A stretch of 64,000 nucleotides of DNA from Planctomycetota bacterium (GTDB lineage: Bacteria > Planctomycetota > SZUA-567 > H5-PLA8). How positions within the stretch are numbered: the stretch's first letter is position 1; each line of letters begins with the position of its first letter. A model generated the notes under the pieces. The model was given only the letters and a program-made list of their open reading frames with translations. It did not search any database and was not told where the DNA came from. The position numbers and the translations under genes were made by a program. The DNA lies in assembly GCA_015075375.1 (NCBI GenBank), contig JABTUM010000001.1, positions 1,235,201 through 1,299,200 of the forward strand. The letters run 5' to 3'. Positions 8,960 to 17,189 of the stretch are shown piece by piece.

Positions 8960-8988
8960 AAAAAAACCCTCCGCTTGCGCGAAGGGTT
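8960..8988 (-). terminator. Rho-independent terminator after the first porin
   Basis: Read on the minus strand, AACCCTTCGC pairs with GCGGAGGGTT around a GCAA loop (stem 8965-8974 with 8979-8988) and is followed by a run of Ts (8960-8964). It lies 32 bases after the porin stop at 9021, so it ends the first porin transcript before the divergently placed deoxyhypusine-synthase-like gene. Confidence 0.85.
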
Positions 8989-9020
8989 AATAAGGCGTGA
9001 AGCCAGACCGGATGGAAGGC

Positions 9021-10760
9021 TTAGAAGTCCACCTGGAAGCGCATCGCGAACGTGTTTACGTGCCCGTCAGCGCGCTGGTCGTTGGGCAATACGGCCCCTT
9101 GGTTGATGATCCGGTCCACGCCGCCGTTGGTCACCGTGTCGTTGGCGCGGTAGTTGACCACCGAATAGTTGAACATCCAGCGCATGTTCGGGTTCAGGTA
9201 CCAGTTCAGGCCGGCCGTCGCGATCCAAGCGCTTCCGCCGCGAACCTCGTTGAAGCCTTCTTCGAAGGCGTTTCCGGTTACGCTCTTGCTTCCGTCGTCC
9301 AGGTCCAGGTAGCTCAAGCGCCCGGCCAGCTCCAACGCACCCCATCCGCCATGGCCGTCGAAGTTATGCTTCGGCTTCACGCGGTCGAACGTGCCCGAAC
9401 CCTTCTTGTAGGCGCGCGCATCGCCCGGCGTAACGAAAACGCTGCCCAGCATATAGAAGCCGTGCATGAACAAGGAATCGTCGGAATCGCTGAGGTTGAT
9501 GATCTCCGCACCGTTGCGCAAGCCGGTGGGCGCAAGGGTCTGCTGATCCGGAGGCAAGCCTGCAAAATCGAATCCGTACCCGCCGTTCGTCTCGATGCGG
9601 CTCTCGTGCACGTAATTCTCCATGCCGCCGCGATCCAGCCACGCACCCATCCATTCCGCCTGGAACGACCAGCGTTCGTACACCATGGCCACTTCCGCGC
9701 CGAACAGATGCCTATCGCTGGTCGGCAGCGTGCCGGTATCGATGATGCTCGCGCTCATGCGGTTTTCCGGGCGCACGCGGATCCGGCCGTCCCGGTTCGC
9801 CAAGTGCTGCCACTGGTACGCCAAGCCCAAGTGAACGAACTTATCCTTTTCCGCGTAGTAAGGCGTGCCCGTCAAACGGGTGCCCAATGCCCAATTGGCC
9901 TGTCCATCCGACGGCCGGAAGTCGAACCCATCGTCCGTATCCGGATCGGTGTTGTTGAAGGTCACCTTCTCGCGCTGGTCGTCGATCGCCGTGGCCCCAT
10001 CCACGTTGGCCAGCTTGTACGCCGCCACCGCCCACGTGAGCCGCTCATCGAAATGGCTGTTGTTGAATTGCACGCCTACATGGCGGTTTGGCGTGAACGC
10101 GTCCGTCACCGCCGAGGACTCCATGAAGGTGCGGTACTTGGTGCTGGTGAGTTGCTCCAACCCCATCGGCATCTTGAACTGCCCGACCGTCATCGTACCG
10201 ATCCAGGGCAGGTGCTTCAGACCCATGTACACGTCGCGGAACTCGTCCGAGCCCTGCGCGTTGCTCGCGAAGTCGTACTGCGCCTTGAAGAAGACGTTCT
10301 TGTAAATCGTGCCGCCGAACTCGATGCGCGCCGCGCGGAAGTACGCCGAATCTTCCTGCTCGCCGTACACGTCGCTGATCTCGTCCGACTCGCTCACCCA
10401 GGAGTAGTCGTTAAAGATACGCCCGCCCAGCCCGAGGCTGAAGGCCTTGTCGGCCGTCTCGAACTTCAAGCCTTCCTTCCAGAATACCTTAAAGGTGTTG
10501 TCCGCCGGCTTGCTCGCGTCGGTCTGGAAGTACGTTCCCGATTCGATCTGCGACAGCTTTTCGGCCAGCTTCGCCTGATCGTGCATCCCCGACTGCAGGT
10601 CCTGGATCTGCTTTTCTTTTTCGGTCAGCGCCTTCTGCTGAGCCTCGACCAGCTTTTCCAAGCGGCGCAGACGTTCTTCGACATTCGAATCTTCGGATGC
10701 GCGAACCTGTCCCGACAGCAAAGCGCCAAAAGCCAGCAAAACGCAAACGAGCAATCGCAT
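9021..10760 (-). CDS. Phosphate-selective porin O/P family protein (copy 1)
   Basis: A 579-residue outer-membrane protein of the OprO/OprP family, expected to form a trimeric anion channel for phosphate or polyphosphate. Residues 1-21 are a signal peptide. Residues about 25-60 form a coiled coil (VEERLRRLEKLVEAQQKALT) like the periplasmic stalk of many such porins. The rest is barrel strands with FKAQYDFASNAQGSDEFRD and WIGTMTVGQFKMPMGLEQLT, and it ends with the terminal phenylalanine expected of outer-membrane barrels. GGGAGG lies 8 bases before the ATG. A paralogue sits directly upstream, phoR-phoB are next, and a PHO-box-like element lies about 75-90 bases upstream. Confidence 0.9.
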   Translation of the reverse strand: MRLLVCVLLAFGALLSGQVRASEDSNVEERLRRLEKLVEAQQKALTEKEKQIQDLQSGMHDQAKLAEKLSQIESGTYFQTDASKPADNTFKVFWKEGLKFETADKAFSLGLGGRIFNDYSWVSESDEISDVYGEQEDSAYFRAARIEFGGTIYKNVFFKAQYDFASNAQGSDEFRDVYMGLKHLPWIGTMTVGQFKMPMGLEQLTSTKYRTFMESSAVTDAFTPNRHVGVQFNNSHFDERLTWAVAAYKLANVDGATAIDDQREKVTFNNTDPDTDDGFDFRPSDGQANWALGTRLTGTPYYAEKDKFVHLGLAYQWQHLANRDGRIRVRPENRMSASIIDTGTLPTSDRHLFGAEVAMVYERWSFQAEWMGAWLDRGGMENYVHESRIETNGGYGFDFAGLPPDQQTLAPTGLRNGAEIINLSDSDDSLFMHGFYMLGSVFVTPGDARAYKKGSGTFDRVKPKHNFDGHGGWGALELAGRLSYLDLDDGSKSVTGNAFEEGFNEVRGGSAWIATAGLNWYLNPNMRWMFNYSVVNYRANDTVTNGGVDRIINQGAVLPNDQRADGHVNTFAMRFQVDF

Positions 10761-10819
10761 GAAAAGTTACCTCCCGAGCCGGTGGAGCGACCTGCCAGCC
10801 ACCGCCGCATGAACCAATA

Positions 10820-10851
10820 ATTATTAAAGGACTCATCAAGAGTACATGAAG
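10820..10851 (-). promoter_or_regulatory. Candidate PHO box and -10 of porin copy 1
   Basis: On the minus strand CTTCATG (10845-10851) and CTTGATG (10834-10840) are repeated with an 11-base period, the spacing at which PhoB dimers bind. AATAAT (10820-10825), five of six matches to the -10 consensus, follows 8 bases after the box. The element ends 74 bases before the porin start. The same arrangement precedes porin copy 2 and phoB. Confidence 0.6.
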
Positions 10852-10937
10852 GTGAAAGGCGAACAAGTCTACACGTGCATTAAATTCATCGGGCCGATTA
10901 CTTACATTAGGAAAATATATGGGTCGAGCCCAAGCAT

Positions 10938-11030
10938 AAAAAAACCTCCTTTGGTGGGCGAGGCAAGGGGCAGGAAGAACTCGCTGCGGCTTCGAGTTCT
11001 CCCCGCCCCCTGCCCCACCCCCGAAGGAGG
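10938..11030 (-). terminator. Long imperfect palindrome with T-run after porin copy 2
   Basis: On the minus strand, arms of about 38 bases (11030-10993 and 10983-10945) pair imperfectly around a nine-base loop. The outer ends CCTCC/GGAGG and the inner ends AGAACTCG/CGAGTTCT match exactly. A run of Ts (10938-10944) follows. It begins 29 bases after the porin stop, so it can act as a terminator. Its length and GGGG/CCCC-rich arms look more like a dispersed palindromic repeat than a simple terminator. Confidence 0.65.
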
Positions 11031-11058
11031 GTGGAGAGGCAGTGGGACAGGATAGGTT

Positions 11059-12810
11059 TTAGAAGTCGACCTGGAAGCGCATCGCGAACGTATTGACGTG
11101 CCCGTCCGCGCGGCGGTCATCCGGCTCAGCGGTGCCTTGAACAAATGCTCGGTCCACGCCGCCCTGCGCTACGATGTCGTTCGCCCGGTAGTTAGCTACC
11201 GAGTAGTTGAACATCCAGCGCATGTTCGGATTGAGGTACCAGTTCAACCCGGCCGTGGCGATCCAAGCGCTGCCGCCGCGGACTTCGTTGAGCCGGTCTT
11301 CGCGGCCAGTCTCGTCGCCATCGCCGTCCACATCGTCCTTCTGCCCATCATCCAGATCGAGGTAGCTCAAGCGGCCAGCCAACTCCAGCGCGCCCCAGCC
11401 GCCCTTGCCGTCGAAGTTGTGCTTCGGCTTCACGCGATCGAATGCGCCGCTGGACTTCTTGTAGTGCCGGGCATCGTCGGTGACGAATACACTGCCCATC
11501 AAGTAGAAGCCATGCATGAACAACGAGTCGTCGGCGCCGCTCATATCCACGATTTCCCCACCATTGCGCAGGCCGGTGGGGGTGACGGTCTGTTGTGTTG
11601 CGGTACCAATATCAAAATTATACCCACCGTTGGTCTCAATGCGGCTGTCATGCACGTAGTTGTCCAAGCCGCCACGTTCCAGCCACGAACCCATCCACTC
11701 CGCCTGGAACGACCAGCGCTCGTACACCATGGCCACTTCCGCGCCGAAGAGATGGCGATCGTTGGCCGGGAGCAATCCGGTATCGATCACGCTGGCGCTC
11801 ATCCGGTTTTCCGGGCGGATGCGGATGCGCGCATCCTTGCTCGCCAAGTGCTGCCACTGATAGGCCAAGCCCAAGTGCACAAGCTTGTCCTTATCCGCAT
11901 AGTAGGGAGTGCCGGTCAAACGGGTTCCAATCGCCCAGTTGGCCTGCCCGTCCGACGGGCGGAAGTCGAAGCCGTCGTCCGTATCCGGGTCGCTGTTGTT
12001 GAAGATAATCTTCTCGCGCTGGTCGTCCTGCGCGAAAGCTGCATCGCGATTGGCCAGCTTATAAGCCGCCACCGCCCACGTGAGGCGCTCATCGAAATGA
12101 TTGTTGTTGAACTGCACGCCCACATGGCGGCTGGGCGAAAATGCCTGAGTCGGCGCACTGCGCTCCATAAAGGTGATGTACTTGCTGCTCGTCAGTTCTT
12201 CGAGGCCCATCGGCATCTTGAACTGACCGATTGTCATCGTCCCAATCCAGGGCAGATTCTTCAGGCCCAAGTAAACGTCCTTGAACTCGTCCGAGCCCTG
12301 CGCGTTGCTCGAGAAGTCGTACTGCGCCTTGAAGAACGTGTTCTTGTAGATCGTCCCGCCGAACTCGAGCCGCGCGGCGCGGAAGTACGCCTGGTCTTCC
12401 TGCTCGCCATAGATATCGCTGATCTCGTCGGACTCGCTGTACCAGCCCCAGTCGTTGTAGATACGCCCGCCCAGCGCCAGGCTGAACGCCTTGTCCGCCG
12501 TCTCGAACTTCAAGCCTTCTTTCCAGAACACCTTGAAGGTGTTGTCCGCCGGCTTGGCCGCGTCGGTCTGGAAGTACGTACCGGACTCGATCTGCGCCAG
12601 CTTTTCGGCCATCTTCGCCTGGTTGCCCATGCCCGTCTGCAACTCGCCAATCTGCTTGTCCTTCTCGGAGAGGGCCCGCTGCTGAGCCTCCACCAAGCGC
12701 TCCAACCGGCGCAGGCGCTCTTCCACCGCCGCGCTTTCTTCAGACGCCACCACAGGCGCCACGAACAGGACCGCAGCGATCGCTACAGCCGCCCACACGA
12801 AACAACGCAT
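11059..12810 (-). CDS. Phosphate-selective porin O/P family protein (copy 2)
   Basis: A 583-residue paralogue of the adjacent porin, with the same order of parts: signal peptide (MRCFVWAAVAIAAVLF), coiled-coil stalk (VEERLRRLERLVEAQQRALS), then a barrel ending in phenylalanine. The two copies share long identical stretches such as KPADNTFKVFWKEGLKFETA, so they arose by tandem duplication. They differ mainly in loop regions; copy 2 has an acidic loop (DDVDGDGDETGRED near residue 500) where copy 1 has a shorter Ser/Thr-rich one. The start at 12810 is set by GGGGAGG 8 bases upstream; an upstream in-frame ATG at 12882 lacks this. It probably imports phosphate or a related anion under PhoB control. 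Confidence 0.9.
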   Translation of the reverse strand: MRCFVWAAVAIAAVLFVAPVVASEESAAVEERLRRLERLVEAQQRALSEKDKQIGELQTGMGNQAKMAEKLAQIESGTYFQTDAAKPADNTFKVFWKEGLKFETADKAFSLALGGRIYNDWGWYSESDEISDIYGEQEDQAYFRAARLEFGGTIYKNTFFKAQYDFSSNAQGSDEFKDVYLGLKNLPWIGTMTIGQFKMPMGLEELTSSKYITFMERSAPTQAFSPSRHVGVQFNNNHFDERLTWAVAAYKLANRDAAFAQDDQREKIIFNNSDPDTDDGFDFRPSDGQANWAIGTRLTGTPYYADKDKLVHLGLAYQWQHLASKDARIRIRPENRMSASVIDTGLLPANDRHLFGAEVAMVYERWSFQAEWMGSWLERGGLDNYVHDSRIETNGGYNFDIGTATQQTVTPTGLRNGGEIVDMSGADDSLFMHGFYLMGSVFVTDDARHYKKSSGAFDRVKPKHNFDGKGGWGALELAGRLSYLDLDDGQKDDVDGDGDETGREDRLNEVRGGSAWIATAGLNWYLNPNMRWMFNYSVANYRANDIVAQGGVDRAFVQGTAEPDDRRADGHVNTFAMRFQVDF

Positions 12811-12878
12811 GAAAAGTACCTCCCCCTGAAAAAGGATCGGGACACGATGTCCTGCACCTGTGTTGCTGATGGTGCGGA

Positions 12879-12911
12879 ACATTACCGGCCGATTGTGAAG
12901 GCTGTATGAAG
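12879..12911 (-). promoter_or_regulatory. Candidate PHO box and -10 of porin copy 2
   Basis: On the minus strand CTTCATA (12905-12911) and CTTCACA (12894-12900) repeat with an 11-base period. TAATGT (12879-12884) follows after 9 bases as a plausible -10. The box ends 84 bases before the porin start. The layout matches the elements upstream of porin copy 1 and phoB. Confidence 0.6.
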
Positions 12912-13060
12912 TGCAAAATAATCTTGAAGGTAGTCGGAGGTTTCGGAACGCTTTTGAGCAGTCGGGCAGGACTTTCGACCGTGCTTTATCCTTAAGTTGT
13001 CTTTAGCTCGGCCCCGAATTTACGCACGTCGCGGCAACTCCAAGGAATCCATTTGGAATG

Positions 13061-14905
13061 CTACGCTTCTTGCGAAGCGGCCTCTGAGGTGGGCGCTTTT
13101 TGTTCCAACTCGTTCGTGGCGTTCAACGCCAGCGGCAGCCGAATGCGGAAATGGCTGCCGCGGCCGGGGAAGCTCTCGACCGATACGCTCCCGCCCAGGG
13201 CCATGGCGATGTGCTTCACGATGGAAAGGCCCAGCCCCGTGCCGCCCAATTCGCGCGAACGCGCCTTATCCACGCGGTAGAAACGCTCGAAGATCCGTTC
13301 CTGGTGCATCGGATCGATCCCGATCCCCGTATCCTGAACCTCCACCAGCGCATCGTCCCCGTCGCGCTTGGCGCGCACCCAGACCGATCCTCCGGCGGGC
13401 GTGTACTTGATCGCGTTGTCGAGCAGGTTGTCGATCGCCTGCCGGAACGCTTCGTAATCGCCCTTGAGCGGAAGCGGCTCCGCGCAGCCCTCGATCGAGA
13501 GCGCGATCTTCTTCTCCTCGGCGGTGATACGCAGGTTGCGCGCGGAATCGCGGATCGGCTCGCGCAGATCGAGCACCTCCCGCTCCAGCGCGCCGTCCTG
13601 AGCTTCCGCCCGCGAGAGCGTGAGCAGGTCGGTCACGATCTGCGATAGGCGCATCGTCTGACGGTGAACCTTGTCGAGAAAGCGCACGCGCGTATCGCGC
13701 TCCATTTCCGGCTCTTCGATCAGCGTCTCGACCAGCCCGCGGATCGCAGTAAGCGGCGTCTTAAGCTCATGCGAGACGTTGGCGACGAAGTCGCGCCGCA
13801 CTTCCTCGAGCCGGCGCAAATCGGAGACGTCTTCGAGGATCACCACGGCGCCGGCCAGCTTGCCGTCGGAATCGCGCAGCGGCGAGGCATGCAGCTTGAC
13901 AAAGACATCGCGCGGCGGCGTCACCAAGCGCAGCTCGCGTTCGAGTTCGGCGTTGCGCCCCATCGCTTCGCTCAGGGACTCGCAAACCTCCCGGGTGCGC
14001 GTGACTTCCCAGATCTTGTGCCCCACCCAGTCGGCCGGCCCCAGCCGCAGAATCTTGCGCGCCGCCTCGTTCAGATGCACCACCCGCTCGTCGCGGTCCA
14101 CCGCCACGACGCCTTCGGCCATGCTCGCCAGCACCGCCGCCAGCTTGTTGCGGTCGGTGAGGATGATCTGCATGCGCTCGTTGAGCTGGCTGGCCATCGC
14201 GTTGACGGCAAGCGCCAGTTCGCCGATCTCGTCGCGCGACTGCGTGGGCACCTTCTGCGAATAGTCCCCGGCAGCCAGCGATTCGACCATCCGCGTCAGG
14301 CGCGTGACCGGACCGGTGATGCGGTGAGCGACGACGAAGCCCAGAATCAGCGCGATGAGGGCGGCGGTGAAGGCGCCGAAAATGACGCGCCCGCGCAGAT
14401 CGGCCAGCCGGCCTTCCACTTCGGTGAGCGGCAGAGCGGTGCGCACGTATCCGCATATGCTGCCGTCGGGCGCACGCACCGCCTGCGCCAGATACACCAT
14501 GCTGGCGCCGACGGTGCGGCTGATCCGCGTGGCCTTGCCGTCTTCGTGCGTTTGCGCTTCGATCACTTCGGGACGTTTGGCATGGTTGTCCATGCGCGCG
14601 GGATCGTCGTCGGAGTCGGCCAGGACCGTGCCGTCCGCCGCGATCACGGTAAGGCGGGATTCCGTCTCGCGCCCCAGCCGCTTGATCCGCTCCTGCAGTT
14701 CGCCGCCGGGCGAACTGGGGTTGAGCAGGGCGGCCGAGGCGATATCGCGCAGAAACGCGGCTTTCGCGCGCAGGCTCCGTTCCAACTGCTCCTCGGAATC
14801 GCGCGCGATGCGATGAGCCACCAGAAAGCCGACCAGGGAGGTGGCGGTCAGGATCAGGACGACGTAGCCCGCGTACAGCTTCCCGGAAAAACGGGAATGC
14901 GCCAT
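13061..14905 (-). CDS. phoR: Sensor histidine kinase, PhoR type
   Basis: A 614-residue membrane sensor kinase. TM1 is at about 10-30, an extracytoplasmic domain spans about 31-172, and TM2 lies at about 173-195. Next come a HAMP domain with RITGPVTRLTRMVESLAAGD, a PAS domain (about 255-360, AVDRDERVVHLNEAARKILR), HisKA with the phospho-accepting His379 in VSHELKTPLT, and an HATPase domain with NLLDNAIKYTPAGG, DTGIGID and GGTGLGLSI. This is the extended PhoR layout in which a full extracytoplasmic domain is present, longer than E. coli PhoR (431 aa). It starts three bases after the phoB stop, so the two are co-transcribed with phoB first. The adjoining phosphate porins support a phosphate-starvation role. 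Confidence 0.9.
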   Translation of the reverse strand: MAHSRFSGKLYAGYVVLILTATSLVGFLVAHRIARDSEEQLERSLRAKAAFLRDIASAALLNPSSPGGELQERIKRLGRETESRLTVIAADGTVLADSDDDPARMDNHAKRPEVIEAQTHEDGKATRISRTVGASMVYLAQAVRAPDGSICGYVRTALPLTEVEGRLADLRGRVIFGAFTAALIALILGFVVAHRITGPVTRLTRMVESLAAGDYSQKVPTQSRDEIGELALAVNAMASQLNERMQIILTDRNKLAAVLASMAEGVVAVDRDERVVHLNEAARKILRLGPADWVGHKIWEVTRTREVCESLSEAMGRNAELERELRLVTPPRDVFVKLHASPLRDSDGKLAGAVVILEDVSDLRRLEEVRRDFVANVSHELKTPLTAIRGLVETLIEEPEMERDTRVRFLDKVHRQTMRLSQIVTDLLTLSRAEAQDGALEREVLDLREPIRDSARNLRITAEEKKIALSIEGCAEPLPLKGDYEAFRQAIDNLLDNAIKYTPAGGSVWVRAKRDGDDALVEVQDTGIGIDPMHQERIFERFYRVDKARSRELGGTGLGLSIVKHIAMALGGSVSVESFPGRGSHFRIRLPLALNATNELEQKAPTSEAASQEA

Positions 14906-14908
14906 CGG

Positions 14909-15607
14909 CTACTCCCCGGCGTCCTTGAAGCGGTACCCGACGCCGCGAATGGTCTCCACCAGTTCGCGCTGCGAGCCCAGCTTCTTCCGGATCGCCCGCA
15001 CGTGCACGTCGATGTTCCGGTCGATCACCAGCGCGTCCCCGCGCACGACATGGCTGAGTAACTGATCGCGGGTAAAGACCCGCCCGCAGTGCGCGGCCAA
15101 AAAGTGCAGCAGCCGGAATTCGGTGGCCGTAAACGGAACCGGCTCGTTGTCCACCTTCACTTCGTGCCGGCTCGCGTCGATCACCAAGCCGCCGCGTTGA
15201 ATCCGTTCGCGCGCCGAGCGTTCTTCCTTCAGCGGACCGCGCCGCAAGACCGCCTTGACCCGCGCCAGCAGTTCCTTCGGACTGAACGGCTTGGTGACGT
15301 AATCGTCGGCCCCGACGCCCAACCCCAGCACCACGTCGCTCTCTTCGCCCTTCGCCGTCACCATCACCACCGGCATGGTGCGCGTCAGCGGATCGGCCTT
15401 CAAGCGCCGGCAAATCTCAATGCCGTCCAGCCCCGGCAACATCAGGTCCAGCAGCACCAAGTCCGGCGCTTCCTTCCGAACCTTGCGCAACCCGTCCTCG
15501 CCATCGCGGGCACTGACGACCTTGTAGCCTTCCTTGGAAAGATTGTACTCCAGCAACTCCAGGATGTCCGATTCGTCCTCGATGACTACAATCTTAGCCG
15601 TGCTCAC
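14909..15607 (-). CDS. phoB: Phosphate-regulon response regulator, PhoB type
   Basis: A 232-residue OmpR/PhoB-class response regulator. The receiver domain spans residues 1-120 with the acidic pocket Glu10-Asp11, phosphorylation site Asp54 (LVLLDLMLPG), Thr84 and Lys106 (VTKPFSP). The winged-helix DNA-binding domain spans about 130-230 (FTATEFRLLHFLA, then DVHVRAIRKKLG and the terminal GVGYRF hairpin). It heads the phoB-phoR operon. AAAAGGAG precedes the ATG. Three 11-base-spaced repeats lie 67-95 bases upstream, as expected if PhoB regulates its own operon. It probably controls the two porins next door, whose promoters carry the same motif. Confidence 0.92.
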   Translation of the reverse strand: MSTAKIVVIEDESDILELLEYNLSKEGYKVVSARDGEDGLRKVRKEAPDLVLLDLMLPGLDGIEICRRLKADPLTRTMPVVMVTAKGEESDVVLGLGVGADDYVTKPFSPKELLARVKAVLRRGPLKEERSARERIQRGGLVIDASRHEVKVDNEPVPFTATEFRLLHFLAAHCGRVFTRDQLLSHVVRGDALVIDRNIDVHVRAIRKKLGSQRELVETIRGVGYRFKDAGE

Positions 15608-15659
15608 TTTGGGCTCCTTTTAAGAATGACACTCGCGGTTGGATCGCTTCGACGGGAGC

Positions 15660-15702
15660 ACCATACGCCCACTATATGAACTTAATGTAAAGATAAGATG
15701 AA
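15660..15702 (-). promoter_or_regulatory. Candidate PHO box (three repeats) and -10 of phoB-phoR
   Basis: On the minus strand three seven-base units, TTCATCT (15696-15702), TTTACAT (15685-15691) and TTCATAT (15674-15680), follow each other exactly 11 bases apart. TATGGT (15660-15665) follows 8 bases later as a -10. The last repeat ends 67 bases before the phoB start. A third repeat is common in strongly or co-operatively bound PHO boxes. Confidence 0.65.
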
Positions 15703-15825
15703 TGTTGAGGGCTTTTAGAAATCACTTAACCTCATTTATATCAATAACTTAAACGGATATCCAATTCCATCATAGCACGTTCCATGTAAACGCGTGCTGA
15801 GCCCAGGAAAGTTTTTCACCAACCC

Positions 15826-17067
15826 TCAGCCCTGCAGCAGCTTCAAATGCTTGCCAAGGTGAATGGCCAGTACTTCCCGATACAGATCTGCCCGTTTGTG
15901 CAACAGGTCGAGGAGCCTGCCTTTATACGGCGGCTTACCGTGCTCGCCGCCCAACACCGCGCCAAACGTGACGTGCAGGATCTGCCGCCCGCTGTCCAGG
16001 TCGAGGTACAGGCGCTCTAGATCAGCGTCGGCCGGATCGGCCGGCACGTCGGACAGCTTCGCCGATACGTGGTACGTGGCCTTATCGGTATCGTAGCGCC
16101 CGCGGCAGAATCCGATCAGCTCGCGGAAGAAGGGCTTATCGACGCGCGCGGCCACGCGCAGCGCCTCCAGGTACGAGGTTCCCGCCGTCTTGACGTGCAG
16201 AAGCTCTCCCGATAGCCGCGCGACGATGGGGTAGATCGTGAACTTGTCGCTCCCGGAATGAACGCTGAGCTTGTACGGTCCGCAATGCTTCGCGATGGCC
16301 ACGTGCACGCGATAGTGCGCCTCGAACAGCTTGAGGTCCCCTTTGAAGTCGATGCCCTTTTCGAACTCACCCACGAAGCGCGGGGCAAGGCTGACCAGCT
16401 TCACGCCTTGGCGCCGAAGTTCCAGGCCGATGAAGAGATGCTCGATCGGCGACGTGGGGCTGGGCGTCTCGTCGACCGACATCTCCACCTCGAATGGCTT
16501 GCCTCCGCACGCGCCTTGTATCGTTCCATACAAGCGCGCCGTATGCATCAAGGCGGCGCCGTACTTGACCTCGGCGCGCAGGAGCGCCGTCTCGTCGTCG
16601 AACTTGAGGGACTGGCCGCCGGGCAGGTCGAAGGACTTACCGAGGTACAGATCGCGCGCACCGGTGGCCGACACGTCGCCGCGAGCCACGAGTTGCGCTT
16701 GAGCAGCCTTGAGCGCGTCGAGGCTCAGCGCATCGGCTTCCTTATTGACGTGTGCGCTGGGGTCGATGGTGAAGAACGTAAAGCCTTCTTTGGCCGTGCG
16801 CACCACATCTTCGGGCGTCTGCAGGTGGTCGGCGTCAGCGCCCCACGGTCCGCTCCATTTTTCCTGAGCCAAAGCTTGAACGGCCGCACGCATCACCTCA
16901 TCCGGCGTACGCTTGGTGCGCGTCATCTCGCGGATCGACTGCTGGGCGAAGATGGGGGCAAAGCCGGAGCCCCGCAGCGCGTCGATATGCCCCGGCGTCG
17001 CCAGGCCCAAGCGGTCCCCGAACCCGAACGAACGCTTCAATCCCAGGACTTCCGGCGTGGCGGACAT
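15826..17067 (-). CDS. uxaE: Tagaturonate epimerase
   Basis: A 413-residue enzyme of the UxaE family, which interconverts D-tagaturonate and D-fructuronate and so joins galacturonate breakdown to the glucuronate branch. Family stretches seen are LKRSFGFGDRLGLATPGHID near the N-terminus, SVDETPSPTSPIEHLFIGLE in the middle and LSVHSGSDKFTIYP in the C-terminal half. The start at 17067 has AAGGAG 8 bases upstream; an ATG at 17094 adds nine residues but has no such site. It is cytoplasmic, with no signal peptide. It is divergent from the oxidoreductase at 17190, which would use the fructuronate it makes. Confidence 0.9.
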   Translation of the reverse strand: MSATPEVLGLKRSFGFGDRLGLATPGHIDALRGSGFAPIFAQQSIREMTRTKRTPDEVMRAAVQALAQEKWSGPWGADADHLQTPEDVVRTAKEGFTFFTIDPSAHVNKEADALSLDALKAAQAQLVARGDVSATGARDLYLGKSFDLPGGQSLKFDDETALLRAEVKYGAALMHTARLYGTIQGACGGKPFEVEMSVDETPSPTSPIEHLFIGLELRRQGVKLVSLAPRFVGEFEKGIDFKGDLKLFEAHYRVHVAIAKHCGPYKLSVHSGSDKFTIYPIVARLSGELLHVKTAGTSYLEALRVAARVDKPFFRELIGFCRGRYDTDKATYHVSAKLSDVPADPADADLERLYLDLDSGRQILHVTFGAVLGGEHGKPPYKGRLLDLLHKRADLYREVLAIHLGKHLKLLQG

Positions 17068-17189
17068 GGCTGACTCCTTCGCGTAACGCGGCATCGGCTC
17101 TTGGTGGGAATCCGGTTCGTGCTATCCTGATCCGTGGCGCTCGGAAAACAAGCGTAAGCGGTTCCCCTCGGCGAGGTACGGAGCGATAC

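Noticed and set aside
8997..12909. Two 600-codon open frames on the plus strand across the porin genes
   Set aside because: They mirror each other because the porins are paralogues, and they show no signal peptide or recognisable domain. The minus-strand porins have ribosome-binding sites, signal peptides and terminal phenylalanines.
13767..15413. A 548-codon minus-strand frame overlapping phoR and phoB
   Set aside because: It is out of frame with both regulators, whose catalytic motifs are complete. The composition is low-complexity Arg/Gly/Ala.
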